A DNA stretch of 64,000 bases from Marinobacter salexigens (lineage in GTDB: Bacteria; Pseudomonadota; Gammaproteobacteria; Pseudomonadales; Oleiphilaceae), in NCBI RefSeq assembly GCF_002806945.1, contig NZ_NIHC01000001.1:124001-188000 (forward strand). The letters run 5' to 3'. The notes beneath the pieces were generated by a model. The model ran no database searches. It worked only from the letters and a program-made list of their open reading frames with translations, and had not been told where the DNA came from. Of the stretch, positions 24,432 to 33,415 are shown in pieces. How positions within the stretch are numbered: position 1 is the stretch's first letter; every line of letters starts with the position of its first letter. Position numbers and translations under genes: made by a program.

Positions 24432-25418
24432 TCAGGCGTCCTGCCATTTTTTTCGGATTTCCAAAACTTCCGGGAGGCACTGAAAAAATGCCTCCACCAA
24501 GTCTGGGTCAAAATGCTTACCGGCTTGCTCGCGGATTAGCCCTGTGGCCTTATCTGTTGGCCAGGCGCTTTTGTATGGGCGCTCGCTGGTGAGTGCATCG
24601 AAGACGTCTGCGAGTGCCACTATCCGGGCGGATACAGGAATATCGGTTCCCTTGAGGCCTTTCGGGTAGCCGCTGCCATCCCATTTTTCATGGTGATTCA
24701 ATGCCACTTCCCGGGCCATGTCGAGCAGGCTCGAGCCGTCATCGCCTATTATCTCAGCTCCGATTGCAGGGTGAGTCTGCATTACCTCCCATTCGTCTTG
24801 GTCCAACTTTCCGGGTTTCTGAAGAATGGCATCGGGAATGCCGATTTTACCTACATCGTGCATTGGCGCAGCGTTTAATAAGGTATCAGACCATATTTCA
24901 CCGAAACCGGCTTCCAGGGCGATCAGCCGGGAGAAGTGGCTCATGCGTATAACGTGCATGCCCGTTTCGTTGTCTTTGTATTCGGCTGCGCGGCCCAGGC
25001 GCTGCACTACTGACAAGCGGGTGTTTACCAGCTCGTCCATGCGCACCAACGACAAGTGGGTCTTGACGCGGGCGCGGACAATGGCGGCGTTTACAGGTTT
25101 GGTGATGTAATCAACGGCGCCAAGTTCAAAGCCTCGGTTTTCGTCGTCAGGGCCGGAGAGGGCGGTAACAAAGATAACCGGGACGCCGCTGGTCCGGCTT
25201 TCGGCCTTGAGGTTTTCACACACCGTGTAGCCAGACATGCCTGGCATCATGACATCCAGAAGAATCAGATTAGGCTTTTCACTCCTCGCCAACTCCAGCG
25301 CGCGCTCACCGTCTTTGGCGAACAGCAAGCGATACTGGTCTGACAGTATATTGCGGAGTACCTGAAGGTTTGCCGGCTCGTCATCAACTAATAAGAGAGT
25401 CTTGGTGTCACTCAACAT
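24432..25418 (-). CDS. Response regulator with HD-GYP domain (RpfG-like)
   Basis: A 328-residue cytoplasmic regulator. The receiver domain has VDDEP and phosphoacceptor Asp55 (LILLDVMMPGMSG) and Lys in YITKPV. The HD-GYP phosphodiesterase domain has the catalytic HD pair 187-188 (MHDVGKIGIPD) and the GYP signature at 250-252 (GSGYPKGLKG). It should hydrolyse cyclic di-GMP when phosphorylated. The start codon shares one base with the stop of the MHYT hybrid kinase (TGATG), so the kinase is its likely phosphodonor. Confidence 0.94.
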   Translation of the reverse strand: MLSDTKTLLLVDDEPANLQVLRNILSDQYRLLFAKDGERALELARSEKPNLILLDVMMPGMSGYTVCENLKAESRTSGVPVIFVTALSGPDDENRGFELGAVDYITKPVNAAIVRARVKTHLSLVRMDELVNTRLSVVQRLGRAAEYKDNETGMHVIRMSHFSRLIALEAGFGEIWSDTLLNAAPMHDVGKIGIPDAILQKPGKLDQDEWEVMQTHPAIGAEIIGDDGSSLLDMAREVALNHHEKWDGSGYPKGLKGTDIPVSARIVALADVFDALTSERPYKSAWPTDKATGLIREQAGKHFDPDLVEAFFQCLPEVLEIRKKWQDA

Positions 25419-28306
25419 CAGGAGACCTCCAGGGTTTTTCGAAAGCTGATCAATATTTCTGCGGCTTTTTCCGGCTCGAACTCATCCAGCATCAGGTCCA
25501 TAGCTTTCGAGCAGTCAGCAGGAAGGCCTGGCTTGAGGTTCTTGATATCGTCGTCGGGCAACTCGCCGTGACTCAGGCATTCGATCACATGATTCAGCAA
25601 CCGAGCATCCAAGGCTGTCACCGTTGTTTCCGCTACCACTTCAGGCAGGGCAGGCTGCTGTTTGAGCCAGTTAGTGGCAGTGTCAAAGCGTAACTGCAGG
25701 TTTTCCCAAAAAGATTCAGGAACCGGGCTCCCCGTTTTGAGTAGGGTTTCCAACTCCGCGAACACGGAGGTGAGTTGGTTGAACCCAAGATTGCCGGCAA
25801 TGCCTCTCAGCCTGTGGGCGGCAGTTGCCTGATCACATGTCTGGCTGCGAAGTGCGCTGGGTTGGCTTAGGGGGTCTGCCAGGAAACTGGCAGCAGCGCC
25901 CAGATGCTTGGCGGCGTTTGGCCACAGGTGCTGCACCGTAGCTTGGTCAATGACTGAGGGCATGTTTTTATTTGTTGTTTCAGCTGGGTCGGTGCTACCA
26001 AGGCCTAAAACGATGGCTATTTCGCGAGTTAGTTGGGGCATGTTTATGGGCTTGGTTGCGAAGCCGTCCATACCTGCTTTCGAGGCCTCTCGGCGGTCAG
26101 ACTCCTGCACGCTGGCCGTCAGGGCAATTACCGGGGTGTAGCGTTTTTGCTCGGTGGTTTCGTGCTGGCGGATAGCGCGGGTGGCTTCATGCCCATTCAT
26201 TTCAGGCATTTGTACATCCATCAGAATCAGGTCAAAGGCTACACGGCGATAGAGGTCCAGAGCCTGTTGACCGTTATTGGCAATGCTAACCTGATGGTTG
26301 CGCTGAGTCAGCAGCGTGGACAGAAGTTCGAGGTTTTGCGGTACGTCATCGGCCACCAGAATCCGCAGCTGTGGCAAGGTCGCTTCCTGCTCGGAATGCA
26401 AGTCATCATCCACCGGCTTACCTTCAGAGATCGCCAGGGTAACCTTGAAGGTGGAGCCCTCGCCAGGCGTGCTGGTTACAGTAATCTCCCCACCCATGAG
26501 CTCGGCTAGTTGTCTGGCTATGGTGGTACCCAGACCGGTGCCTCCGAAACGACGGGTCATACTGGAATCGGCTTGGGTAAAAGGCTCAAAGATTTTATCA
26601 AGGCGGTCGGCGGAAATGCCGATGCCGGTATCTTCCACCAGAATGACCGCTTGTTGTGGCTCTGGGTGCTGGACCCGCAGGGTGACCCCTCCAGTTTGTG
26701 TGAACTTAACAGCGTTGCTTAACAGATTCAGTATGACTTGCTGAACTCGCAGGGGGTCGCCCTTGAAATAGTCGCCCGCCTGAAAATCCAGGTTCAGGTA
26801 AAGGCCTTTGCGATTGGCGATTAGCGACTGGGTAGCGATGACCTGTTCACACAGGTGACGGAAATTGAAATCCCGGGATTCAACGTCAATATGCCCGCCA
26901 TCCAGCTTGGCGGAGTCCAGAATGTCGTTCAGCAGGCTCAGCAATGACCTGGCCGATGTTTTCACGACGCCCAGGTGCCGCGCCTGAGTTTCTTCAAGAG
27001 GTGTATCCAGTACCTGGTCGGTAAAACCAATAATGGCGTTCATCGGGGTGCGTATTTCGTGGCTCATGTTGGCCAGGAAGGCGCTTTTGGCAGCGGCAGC
27101 CTGTTCAGCTTGCTCCTTGGCTTGTCGCAGTTCGGTTTCCATTTTGTGGCGTTCGGAAATGTCCGTTAAGAAGCCCACAAAGGTGCTTATGCCGCCCAGC
27201 CGGGATTCGCCTATGGCGAGGAGAACTGGAACCTGATGGCCGTCCTTGTGAAGAGCCCATACTTCCCGGTTGGAACCGATGATTTTTCGCACACCGGTAC
27301 GCCGGTAGTTTTTCAGGTAACTGTCGTGGGCATCCCTGTGAGGATTAGGCATTAGCATGTTTACGTTTTTACCGATAACCTCATCTGCCCGGTAACCTAA
27401 AATCCTCTCGGCAGATTCGCTGAACGACATCACAATCCCGCGATCGGAAATCTTTACGATGCCATCTACCGCTGCATTCAGAATGGCCTGGATTTCACTT
27501 TTAGCTTCCTGGCTGCGCCTCATTAGTGCCCAGTAGCGCGCCACGGCGTTTACGCTGGCAGCCAGTAAGCTAAGGCTCACCGTAACGAAGGCGATAGTAA
27601 GAGCAAGCGCGGTATGGCGGTTGCTGCCGGGCAGGAAGTTCGGATCCGGCTGGCCGATAAAGCGAGCGGCTTCCATGGCCGTGTAGTGCATGCTTGCGAT
27701 GGCAAGCCCCATTACAGCGCCGGCTAGAAGTCGGCGTTTGTATCCGCGTACGCGAGTACTGCGCCGCAAACCGAAGCTGATCCACAGGGCTAGAGTACCT
27801 AGTAGCACCGCAACCGCAATAGAAAGCACAAACAGCAGTGGGTCGTACCTAAGCGCTGGTCCGATCTCCATCGCCGCCATGCCCAGATAGTGCATGGCGC
27901 CAATTCCGGCTCCAACGATCACGCCTCCGCCAATTAGCCGTGCAGGATTCAGATCGTGGCGGGCAAGCAAGCTGAGAGCTACCCATGACGCAAACAGGCT
28001 GGGAGCAGCCGATAAGGCGGTGATCCAGGGGTGATAGTGAACATGAGTGGGCATCTCGAACGCCAGCATGCCAATAAAGTGCATGGACCAGATGCCGAAA
28101 CCAAGGGATGCAGAGCCACTGATCAAATGCAGGCGCTGCAGGTACACAGCTGCGCTGCGCCGAGCCGCAGCCGCCAGAGTGAGTGCCAGATAGGAAGCGC
28201 CAATGGCAATGGCCAGCGATAGCGTTACCAGGCCAGTATCATATTGGCCCGACACCAGTTTATCGGCTGCAGGATTGAGCACGAAAAAATTATCAAGCTC
28301 CAGCAA
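25418..28306 (-). CDS. MHYT-PAS hybrid sensor kinase with REC and Hpt
   Basis: A 962-residue inner-membrane kinase. The N-terminal seven-helix MHYT sensor carries the three motifs MHFIGM (75), MHYLGM (138) and MHYTAM (206), thought to bind a metal and sense a diatomic gas. A PAS domain follows (about 270-385, GYRADEVIGKNV), then a HisKA domain with His416 in SHEIRTPMNA, an ATPase domain, a receiver with Asp697 in LILMDVQM, and an Hpt domain with His831 in AAHRLRGIAG. The last 70 residues are helical and unassigned. It starts with TTG preceded by AAGG at eight bases. The complete His-Asp-His chain can pass phosphate to the coupled HD-GYP regulator. Confidence 0.93.
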   Translation of the reverse strand: MLELDNFFVLNPAADKLVSGQYDTGLVTLSLAIAIGASYLALTLAAAARRSAAVYLQRLHLISGSASLGFGIWSMHFIGMLAFEMPTHVHYHPWITALSAAPSLFASWVALSLLARHDLNPARLIGGGVIVGAGIGAMHYLGMAAMEIGPALRYDPLLFVLSIAVAVLLGTLALWISFGLRRSTRVRGYKRRLLAGAVMGLAIASMHYTAMEAARFIGQPDPNFLPGSNRHTALALTIAFVTVSLSLLAASVNAVARYWALMRRSQEAKSEIQAILNAAVDGIVKISDRGIVMSFSESAERILGYRADEVIGKNVNMLMPNPHRDAHDSYLKNYRRTGVRKIIGSNREVWALHKDGHQVPVLLAIGESRLGGISTFVGFLTDISERHKMETELRQAKEQAEQAAAAKSAFLANMSHEIRTPMNAIIGFTDQVLDTPLEETQARHLGVVKTSARSLLSLLNDILDSAKLDGGHIDVESRDFNFRHLCEQVIATQSLIANRKGLYLNLDFQAGDYFKGDPLRVQQVILNLLSNAVKFTQTGGVTLRVQHPEPQQAVILVEDTGIGISADRLDKIFEPFTQADSSMTRRFGGTGLGTTIARQLAELMGGEITVTSTPGEGSTFKVTLAISEGKPVDDDLHSEQEATLPQLRILVADDVPQNLELLSTLLTQRNHQVSIANNGQQALDLYRRVAFDLILMDVQMPEMNGHEATRAIRQHETTEQKRYTPVIALTASVQESDRREASKAGMDGFATKPINMPQLTREIAIVLGLGSTDPAETTNKNMPSVIDQATVQHLWPNAAKHLGAAASFLADPLSQPSALRSQTCDQATAAHRLRGIAGNLGFNQLTSVFAELETLLKTGSPVPESFWENLQLRFDTATNWLKQQPALPEVVAETTVTALDARLLNHVIECLSHGELPDDDIKNLKPGLPADCSKAMDLMLDEFEPEKAAEILISFRKTLEVS

Positions 28307-28429
28307 GCGGGATACCTTCAGGGGGCTGCATGTGTATAGGAAAAGCCTACCTTAACCCTGAGTGGTGAGCCCGCAAATCGAATTTTGTTTAAGTTTTGTA
28401 GTTTGGCAATCATCCCCCTGAATACTGAA

Positions 28430-28458
28430 CATTCATGGGCGCGACCTTGAACTATAAT
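28430..28458 (+). promoter_or_regulatory. Candidate promoter of acnA
   Basis: A perfect -10 TATAAT at 28453-28458 lies 17 bp after a poor -35 (CATTCA, 28430-28435), about 120 bp before the acnA start. The spacer to the divergent kinase gene is only 274 bp, so both promoters must lie here. An activator may compensate for the weak -35. Confidence 0.35.
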
Positions 28459-28580
28459 TATTCGATGCAATAGTTGTATATGACTTCACATTCCCTGACT
28501 TTTGCGCCAGCCTGCTTGTCTGAGGTCGCAGCGCCAGTTGTAAAAGTGCTCGGATCACGACGAAGAACGGAGGCACAATC

Positions 28581-31358
28581 ATGTCGAATAACAGCCTTGG
28601 AAAAGATAGCCTGAGTACACTCAGTAGCTTGAGTGCGGGCGGTAAAACGTTCCATTACTACAGTCTGCCCAAAGCGGCAGAAACCCTCGGTGATATAAAC
28701 CGACTTCCCTTTTCACTGAAAGTGCTCCTTGAAAACCTGCTGCGCAACGAAGATGGCGTTACTGTGGACCAAAGCCACGTAGATGCCATGGTGCAGTGGC
28801 TGAAAGACAAGCGCTCAGACACCGAAATCCAGTTCCGCCCGGCCAGGGTGCTGATGCAGGACTTTACCGGTGTACCTGGTGTTGTCGACCTTGCAGCCAT
28901 GCGAGAGGCCGTTAAAAAGGCCGGTGGCGATCCTGCTCTGATCAACCCTCTGTCGCCTGTGGACCTTGTTATTGACCACTCGGTGATGGTTGATGAGTTT
29001 GGCACGGCGACTGCTTTTGGTCGAAACGTTGAAATCGAGATGGAGCGTAACCAGGAGCGCTACGAATTCTTGCGCTGGGGCCAGCAAGCTTTTGATAACT
29101 TCCGTGTAGTTCCACCTGGAACCGGTATCTGCCACCAGGTAAACCTCGAGTACCTGGGTAAAACCGTGTGGCACAAAGAGCAGGGCGATAAAACCATCGC
29201 CTATCCCGATACCTTGGTGGGTACAGATTCCCACACCACCATGATTAATGGCCTTGGCATTCTAGGCTGGGGTGTTGGTGGTATCGAAGCAGAGGCCGCC
29301 ATGCTTGGGCAGCCAGTATCCATGCTGATTCCGGAAGTGGTGGGCTTCAAGATTTCCGGTAAATTGCGCGAAGGCATTACCGCTACGGATCTGGTTCTTA
29401 CCGTTACTGAAATGCTGCGCAAGAAAGGCGTGGTTGGTAAATTTGTAGAATTCTATGGCGATGGCCTTAAAGACATGCCAGTGGCAGACCGTGCCACCAT
29501 TGCCAACATGTCTCCGGAATACGGCGCAACCTGTGGCTTCTTCCCGGTGGATGAGCAAACCCTCAAGTACCTGCGCCTGACAGGACGTGACGACCAGCAG
29601 ATTGAGTTGGTTGAAGCCTATGCCAAAGCACAGGGGTTGTGGCGTGAGCCAGGCCACGAACCGATCTACACGGCCACGCTGGAGCTTGATATGGGCGATG
29701 TGGAGGCCAGCATGGCTGGGCCAAAGCGTCCACAGGATCGAGTTGCGCTGAAAAACATGAAGGCGGCCTTCGAGCTGTTGATGGCAACCTCTGAAGGTGG
29801 CCCGGAAGGCCCGGAAGCGACTGAAAAGCGTGAAATGGAGCTTAAGTCGGAAGGTGGACAAACTGCCGTGGGCGTTGATGATAGTTATCACCACCCCTGC
29901 AGCCGCGAAATCACCCTGAACGGACAGGACACTCGCCTCGACCCAGGCGCGGTAGTGATTGCGGCAATAACCTCCTGTACCAACACCTCTAACCCCAGTG
30001 TGATGATGGCGGCTGGTCTGGTGGCTCGGAAAGCGGTAGAAAAAGGCCTGAAAACCAAGCCTTGGGTAAAAACCTCGCTGGCACCAGGCTCCAAAGTGGT
30101 CACTGAGTATCTGGCCGCAGGCGGCTTCCAGGACGATCTGAACAAACTGGGCTTTGATCTGGTGGGTTACGGTTGTACAACCTGTATTGGTAACTCGGGC
30201 CCGCTGCCGGATTCAGTGGAAAAAGCCATTACGGATGGCGACATCACTGTGGCATCGGTGTTGTCCGGTAACCGCAACTTTGAAGGCCGCATACATCCGT
30301 TGGTTAAAACCAACTGGCTGGCGTCACCGCCCTTGGTAGTCGCCTATGCACTGGCTGGAAACGTGCGCTTGAACCTGCAAACAGACCCGCTGGGTAAAGA
30401 CCAGGATGGCAATCCGGTGTATCTGAAGGACCTGTGGCCAAGTCAGCAGGAAGTTGCTGAGGCTGTGGAAAAGGTCAAAACAGACATGTTCCGCACCGAA
30501 TACGCAGCTGTGTTCGACGGCGACGCTACGTGGCAGGCAATCGAAGTGCCTGAAACCAAGGTGTACACCTGGTCTGACGATTCCACTTATATCCAGCATC
30601 CCCCCTTCTTCGAAGGCATGGGGCCAGAGCCTGATCCGGTTGAGAATATTGTTGATGCGAATATTCTGGCCTTGTTGGGTGACTCCGTAACAACGGACCA
30701 CATATCGCCTGCGGGTTCCTTCAGTGCCGACAGCCCTGCAGGTAAGTACTTGCTGGAGCACGGGGTGGAGCCGCAAAACTTCAACTCATACGGTTCCCGC
30801 CGCGGTAACCATGAAGTGATGATGCGGGGTACTTTTGCCAACGTGCGTATCCGCAATGAAATGCTGGATGACGTTGAAGGTGGCTTCACCAAGTTTGTAC
30901 CCACTGGGGAACAAATGGCGGTGTATGACGCAGCAATGAAGTACCAGGAGCAGGGAACACCGCTGGTTGTGATTGCCGGTAAGGAATACGGAACTGGCTC
31001 AAGTCGCGACTGGGCAGCGAAAGGGACCCGGTTGTTGGGCGTTCGTGCAGTGGTGGCTGAATCCTATGAGCGGATTCACCGTTCCAACCTGATTGGAATG
31101 GGTGTAATGCCTTTACAGTTCCCTGAAGGTACTGATCGTAAGACGCTCAAGCTGACCGGAGAAGAAACCATCAGCATCAGCGGTTTGTCTGGCGAGATAA
31201 CGCCGGGCCAAACCCTGACCATGACGGTCACCTACAAGGACGGCTCTACAGCAACCTGCGATCTGAAATCGCGGATTGATACTGCAAACGAGGCGGTGTA
31301 CTTCCACCACGGTGGCATATTGCACTATGTGGTGCGTGAAATGCTCAAATCTGCCTGA
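28581..31358 (+). CDS. acnA: Aconitate hydratase A
   Basis: A 925-residue cytosolic aconitase, interconverting citrate and isocitrate in the TCA and glyoxylate cycles. The [4Fe-4S] ligands are visible as Cys466 ([13 protein letters not shown]), Cys532 and Cys535 ([15 protein letters not shown]). Substrate-binding blocks include [13 protein letters not shown] and the C-terminal swivel motif [15 protein letters not shown]. It is slightly longer than E. coli AcnA because of a Glu/Gly-rich insert near 395-420 ([14 protein letters not shown]). A strong GGAGG site precedes the ATG. It stands alone and ends in the hairpin at 31386. Confidence 0.97.
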   Translation: MSNNSLGKDSLSTLSSLSAGGKTFHYYSLPKAAETLGDINRLPFSLKVLLENLLRNEDGVTVDQSHVDAMVQWLKDKRSDTEIQFRPARVLMQDFTGVPGVVDLAAMREAVKKAGGDPALINPLSPVDLVIDHSVMVDEFGTATAFGRNVEIEMERNQERYEFLRWGQQAFDNFRVVPPGTGICHQVNLEYLGKTVWHKEQGDKTIAYPDTLVGTDSHTTMINGLGILGWGVGGIEAEAAMLGQPVSMLIPEVVGFKISGKLREGITATDLVLTVTEMLRKKGVVGKFVEFYGDGLKDMPVADRATIANMSPEYGATCGFFPVDEQTLKYLRLTGRDDQQIELVEAYAKAQGLWREPGHEPIYTATLELDMGDVEASMAGPKRPQDRVALKNMKAAFELLMATSEGGPEGPEATEKREMELKSEGGQTAVGVDDSYHHPCSREITLNGQDTRLDPGAVVIAAITSCTNTSNPSVMMAAGLVARKAVEKGLKTKPWVKTSLAPGSKVVTEYLAAGGFQDDLNKLGFDLVGYGCTTCIGNSGPLPDSVEKAITDGDITVASVLSGNRNFEGRIHPLVKTNWLASPPLVVAYALAGNVRLNLQTDPLGKDQDGNPVYLKDLWPSQQEVAEAVEKVKTDMFRTEYAAVFDGDATWQAIEVPETKVYTWSDDSTYIQHPPFFEGMGPEPDPVENIVDANILALLGDSVTTDHISPAGSFSADSPAGKYLLEHGVEPQNFNSYGSRRGNHEVMMRGTFANVRIRNEMLDDVEGGFTKFVPTGEQMAVYDAAMKYQEQGTPLVVIAGKEYGTGSSRDWAAKGTRLLGVRAVVAESYERIHRSNLIGMGVMPLQFPEGTDRKTLKLTGEETISISGLSGEITPGQTLTMTVTYKDGSTATCDLKSRIDTANEAVYFHHGGILHYVVREMLKSA

Positions 31359-31385
31359 GTTAACTGATTCACAGGTTCAGAGCTA

Positions 31386-31419
31386 AAACCGGCAGCCCTT
31401 TTGGGCTGCCGGTTTTTTT
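31386..31419. terminator. Strong Rho-independent terminator of acnA
   Basis: A 13-bp perfect stem (31386-31398 with 31403-31415) with a four-base loop and a seven-T run (31413-31419). The run reaches the stop codon of the converging kinase gene (31418-31420), and A's on the other flank give a U-tract on the minus strand as well, so it may act in both directions. Confidence 0.9.
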
Positions 31420-33415
31420 ATGGCTCATGATTGCCAGCCACCGGCAGGCGTATCCAGAAAGTGGCGCCCTGGTTGGGCAAAGATTCAAAGCCAACTTCGC
31501 CACCCATCACGGAAATCAGTTCCCGTGTGATGGCCAGTCCAAGGCCTGTGCCGCCCTTACTGCGGGTGTCGGAGCTGTCTGCTTGGGCAAAGCGCTGAAA
31601 GATCTGATTCCTGAAGGCTTCAGGGACACCTGTACCACTGTCCTGCACAGTAATAGTGACCCTTGAGCCCCTTTCGGAAACTTCCAGTTTTGCAGACACA
31701 TAAACGTGCCCTTTATCAGGTGAGAACTTAATGGCATTGGAAATAAGGTTGCCTAGCCCTTGCAGCAGTCGTTGGCAATCTACAAATATGTCGGCCGTTG
31801 GGATATCCGGTTCAAGATGGAGTGTGATTTCTCTTTGAGCGCCATAGGCCTGGTTTTCGCTAACAGCTTGCTCGAGCAGAGGTAATAGAGCCTGGCGCTG
31901 CAAGCTGATGGCCAACTTGCCAGCAACCAGTTTTTCGATATCCAGAAGGTCGTCGATTAGTCTTGCCAGTTGTTTGGCATTGCGCTCTGCAATGGCCATC
32001 ATATCTTGCGCTTTCTGAGGCAGTTCACCGGCAGCCCCTCCAGACAAAAGGCCGATGGCACCAGTGATTGAAGTGAGCGGGGTTCGCAGCTCATGGCTAA
32101 CAGTTGATACAAACTGATTCTTCATGCTTTCAATTTTTTTACGCTCCGAAATATCGTCGAGCAGAACCCAAAGCAGTTTCCGTCCGGAGGAGTCGCGTAT
32201 CAGCATGGCGTGAATAATTGCCGGATAGCTGCTCCCGTTGCGGCCTACTATTTCTCGCTCTATGGGCCCGAAGTGCCCCGTTTGTTGCAGTTGCGGAACA
32301 ATCTCTGCGTGCAAGGATTTGTGCTCTGGGGAGAGAAGTTGGCGATAACCAAGTTTGAGAAATTCTTCCTTTTTATAACCCGTAGATTTTAGCATCGAGT
32401 TGTTTACGTCAATGATTTCTCCGGTGCGGTAGTCAGCAAGGATGATACCGCTTGGGGCCAGTTCAAACAGGCGGCGAAGATGCTGCTCACTTTCCTCCAG
32501 AGCCACAAGTGCCCGCTTCTTATCATCAATATCTTCCAGGAAGCCGTGCCAGATGATGCTACCATCAGACAACTTCTGAGGAGTGGAGTGGCCTTCAATC
32601 CAGCGAACACTGTCCTCTGGCAGGCGGATTCGAAACTGGATATTCCAAGTACTCAGGTGCTGCGAGGATTCCTTGATGCTGTTCACTACTGCCGGATAAT
32701 CCTCAGGCTCAATCATCGCGAAAAGCAATGCGGCATCATCCTGAGCCTGTGTTTGAGTGATACCAAATGTGTGCTCAATACCCTTGCTGCTGAAAGGAAA
32801 AGTCATGCGCCCATCGGGGAAAAGCCGGAACTGGTAGAGACCCCCGGGCACCAGATCCACAAGCTGCTTGAGCATGATCACAGATTCATTTTTGCTTTGC
32901 AGTTCTTGGTCCCGGTATTGAATGGCCAGCGCGCGGGCGCTGATCTGTTCCTCAACACAAGCGGCGATATCTTCCAGGCATTGCAGGTCATCATCGTTCA
33001 GTTTGCGTGGCTTGTGATCGAGCACACACAAAGTGCCGAGGGCATGACCATCGCCACTAAGAATAGGCTTGCCGGCATAAAAGCGGATTTTAGGGCCGTT
33101 GAGTACAACCGGGTTGTTGTGGAAGCGTTCGTCGTTGAGGGTGTCCTCAACCACCAGGGTGTGTGAGTCTAGAATAGCGTGACCGCAGAAAGAAAGGCTC
33201 CGAGGTGTTTGGTTCATATCCAAGCCAATGCAGGATTTGAACCACTGGCGATCGCGGTCGATTAACGAAATTACCGCAATGGGAGCATCTAAAAGCCTTG
33301 CAGCCATTCGGGTTAGGCGGTCAAAGCGCTCTTCAGGAGGAGTATCAAGAATCCGAAGTTGATCCAGTGCGGCTTGCCGCTCTCCTTCATTGGCAGGAAC
33401 GTCGGGCTCCCTCAT
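31418..33415 (-). CDS. GAF-PAS-PAS sensor histidine kinase (cytoplasmic)
   Basis: A 665-residue soluble kinase. A GAF domain spans about residues 20-160 (FDRLTRMAARLLDAPIAVIS, SFCGHAI, GTLCVLDHKPR). Two PAS domains follow (about 185-300 and 310-425), the second with GIILADYRTGEIIDVN. The HisKA motif STVSHELRTPLTSITGA places the phosphoacceptor at His441. The ATPase domain has N box NLISNAIKFS and GGTGLGLAITREL. There is no receiver or Hpt domain. The ATG overlaps the stop of the upstream kinase by ATGA, so the two kinases are made together and are likely to signal to the Hpt/receiver proteins on the opposite strand. Confidence 0.92.
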   Translation of the reverse strand: MREPDVPANEGERQAALDQLRILDTPPEERFDRLTRMAARLLDAPIAVISLIDRDRQWFKSCIGLDMNQTPRSLSFCGHAILDSHTLVVEDTLNDERFHNNPVVLNGPKIRFYAGKPILSGDGHALGTLCVLDHKPRKLNDDDLQCLEDIAACVEEQISARALAIQYRDQELQSKNESVIMLKQLVDLVPGGLYQFRLFPDGRMTFPFSSKGIEHTFGITQTQAQDDAALLFAMIEPEDYPAVVNSIKESSQHLSTWNIQFRIRLPEDSVRWIEGHSTPQKLSDGSIIWHGFLEDIDDKKRALVALEESEQHLRRLFELAPSGIILADYRTGEIIDVNNSMLKSTGYKKEEFLKLGYRQLLSPEHKSLHAEIVPQLQQTGHFGPIEREIVGRNGSSYPAIIHAMLIRDSSGRKLLWVLLDDISERKKIESMKNQFVSTVSHELRTPLTSITGAIGLLSGGAAGELPQKAQDMMAIAERNAKQLARLIDDLLDIEKLVAGKLAISLQRQALLPLLEQAVSENQAYGAQREITLHLEPDIPTADIFVDCQRLLQGLGNLISNAIKFSPDKGHVYVSAKLEVSERGSRVTITVQDSGTGVPEAFRNQIFQRFAQADSSDTRSKGGTGLGLAITRELISVMGGEVGFESLPNQGATFWIRLPVAGNHEP

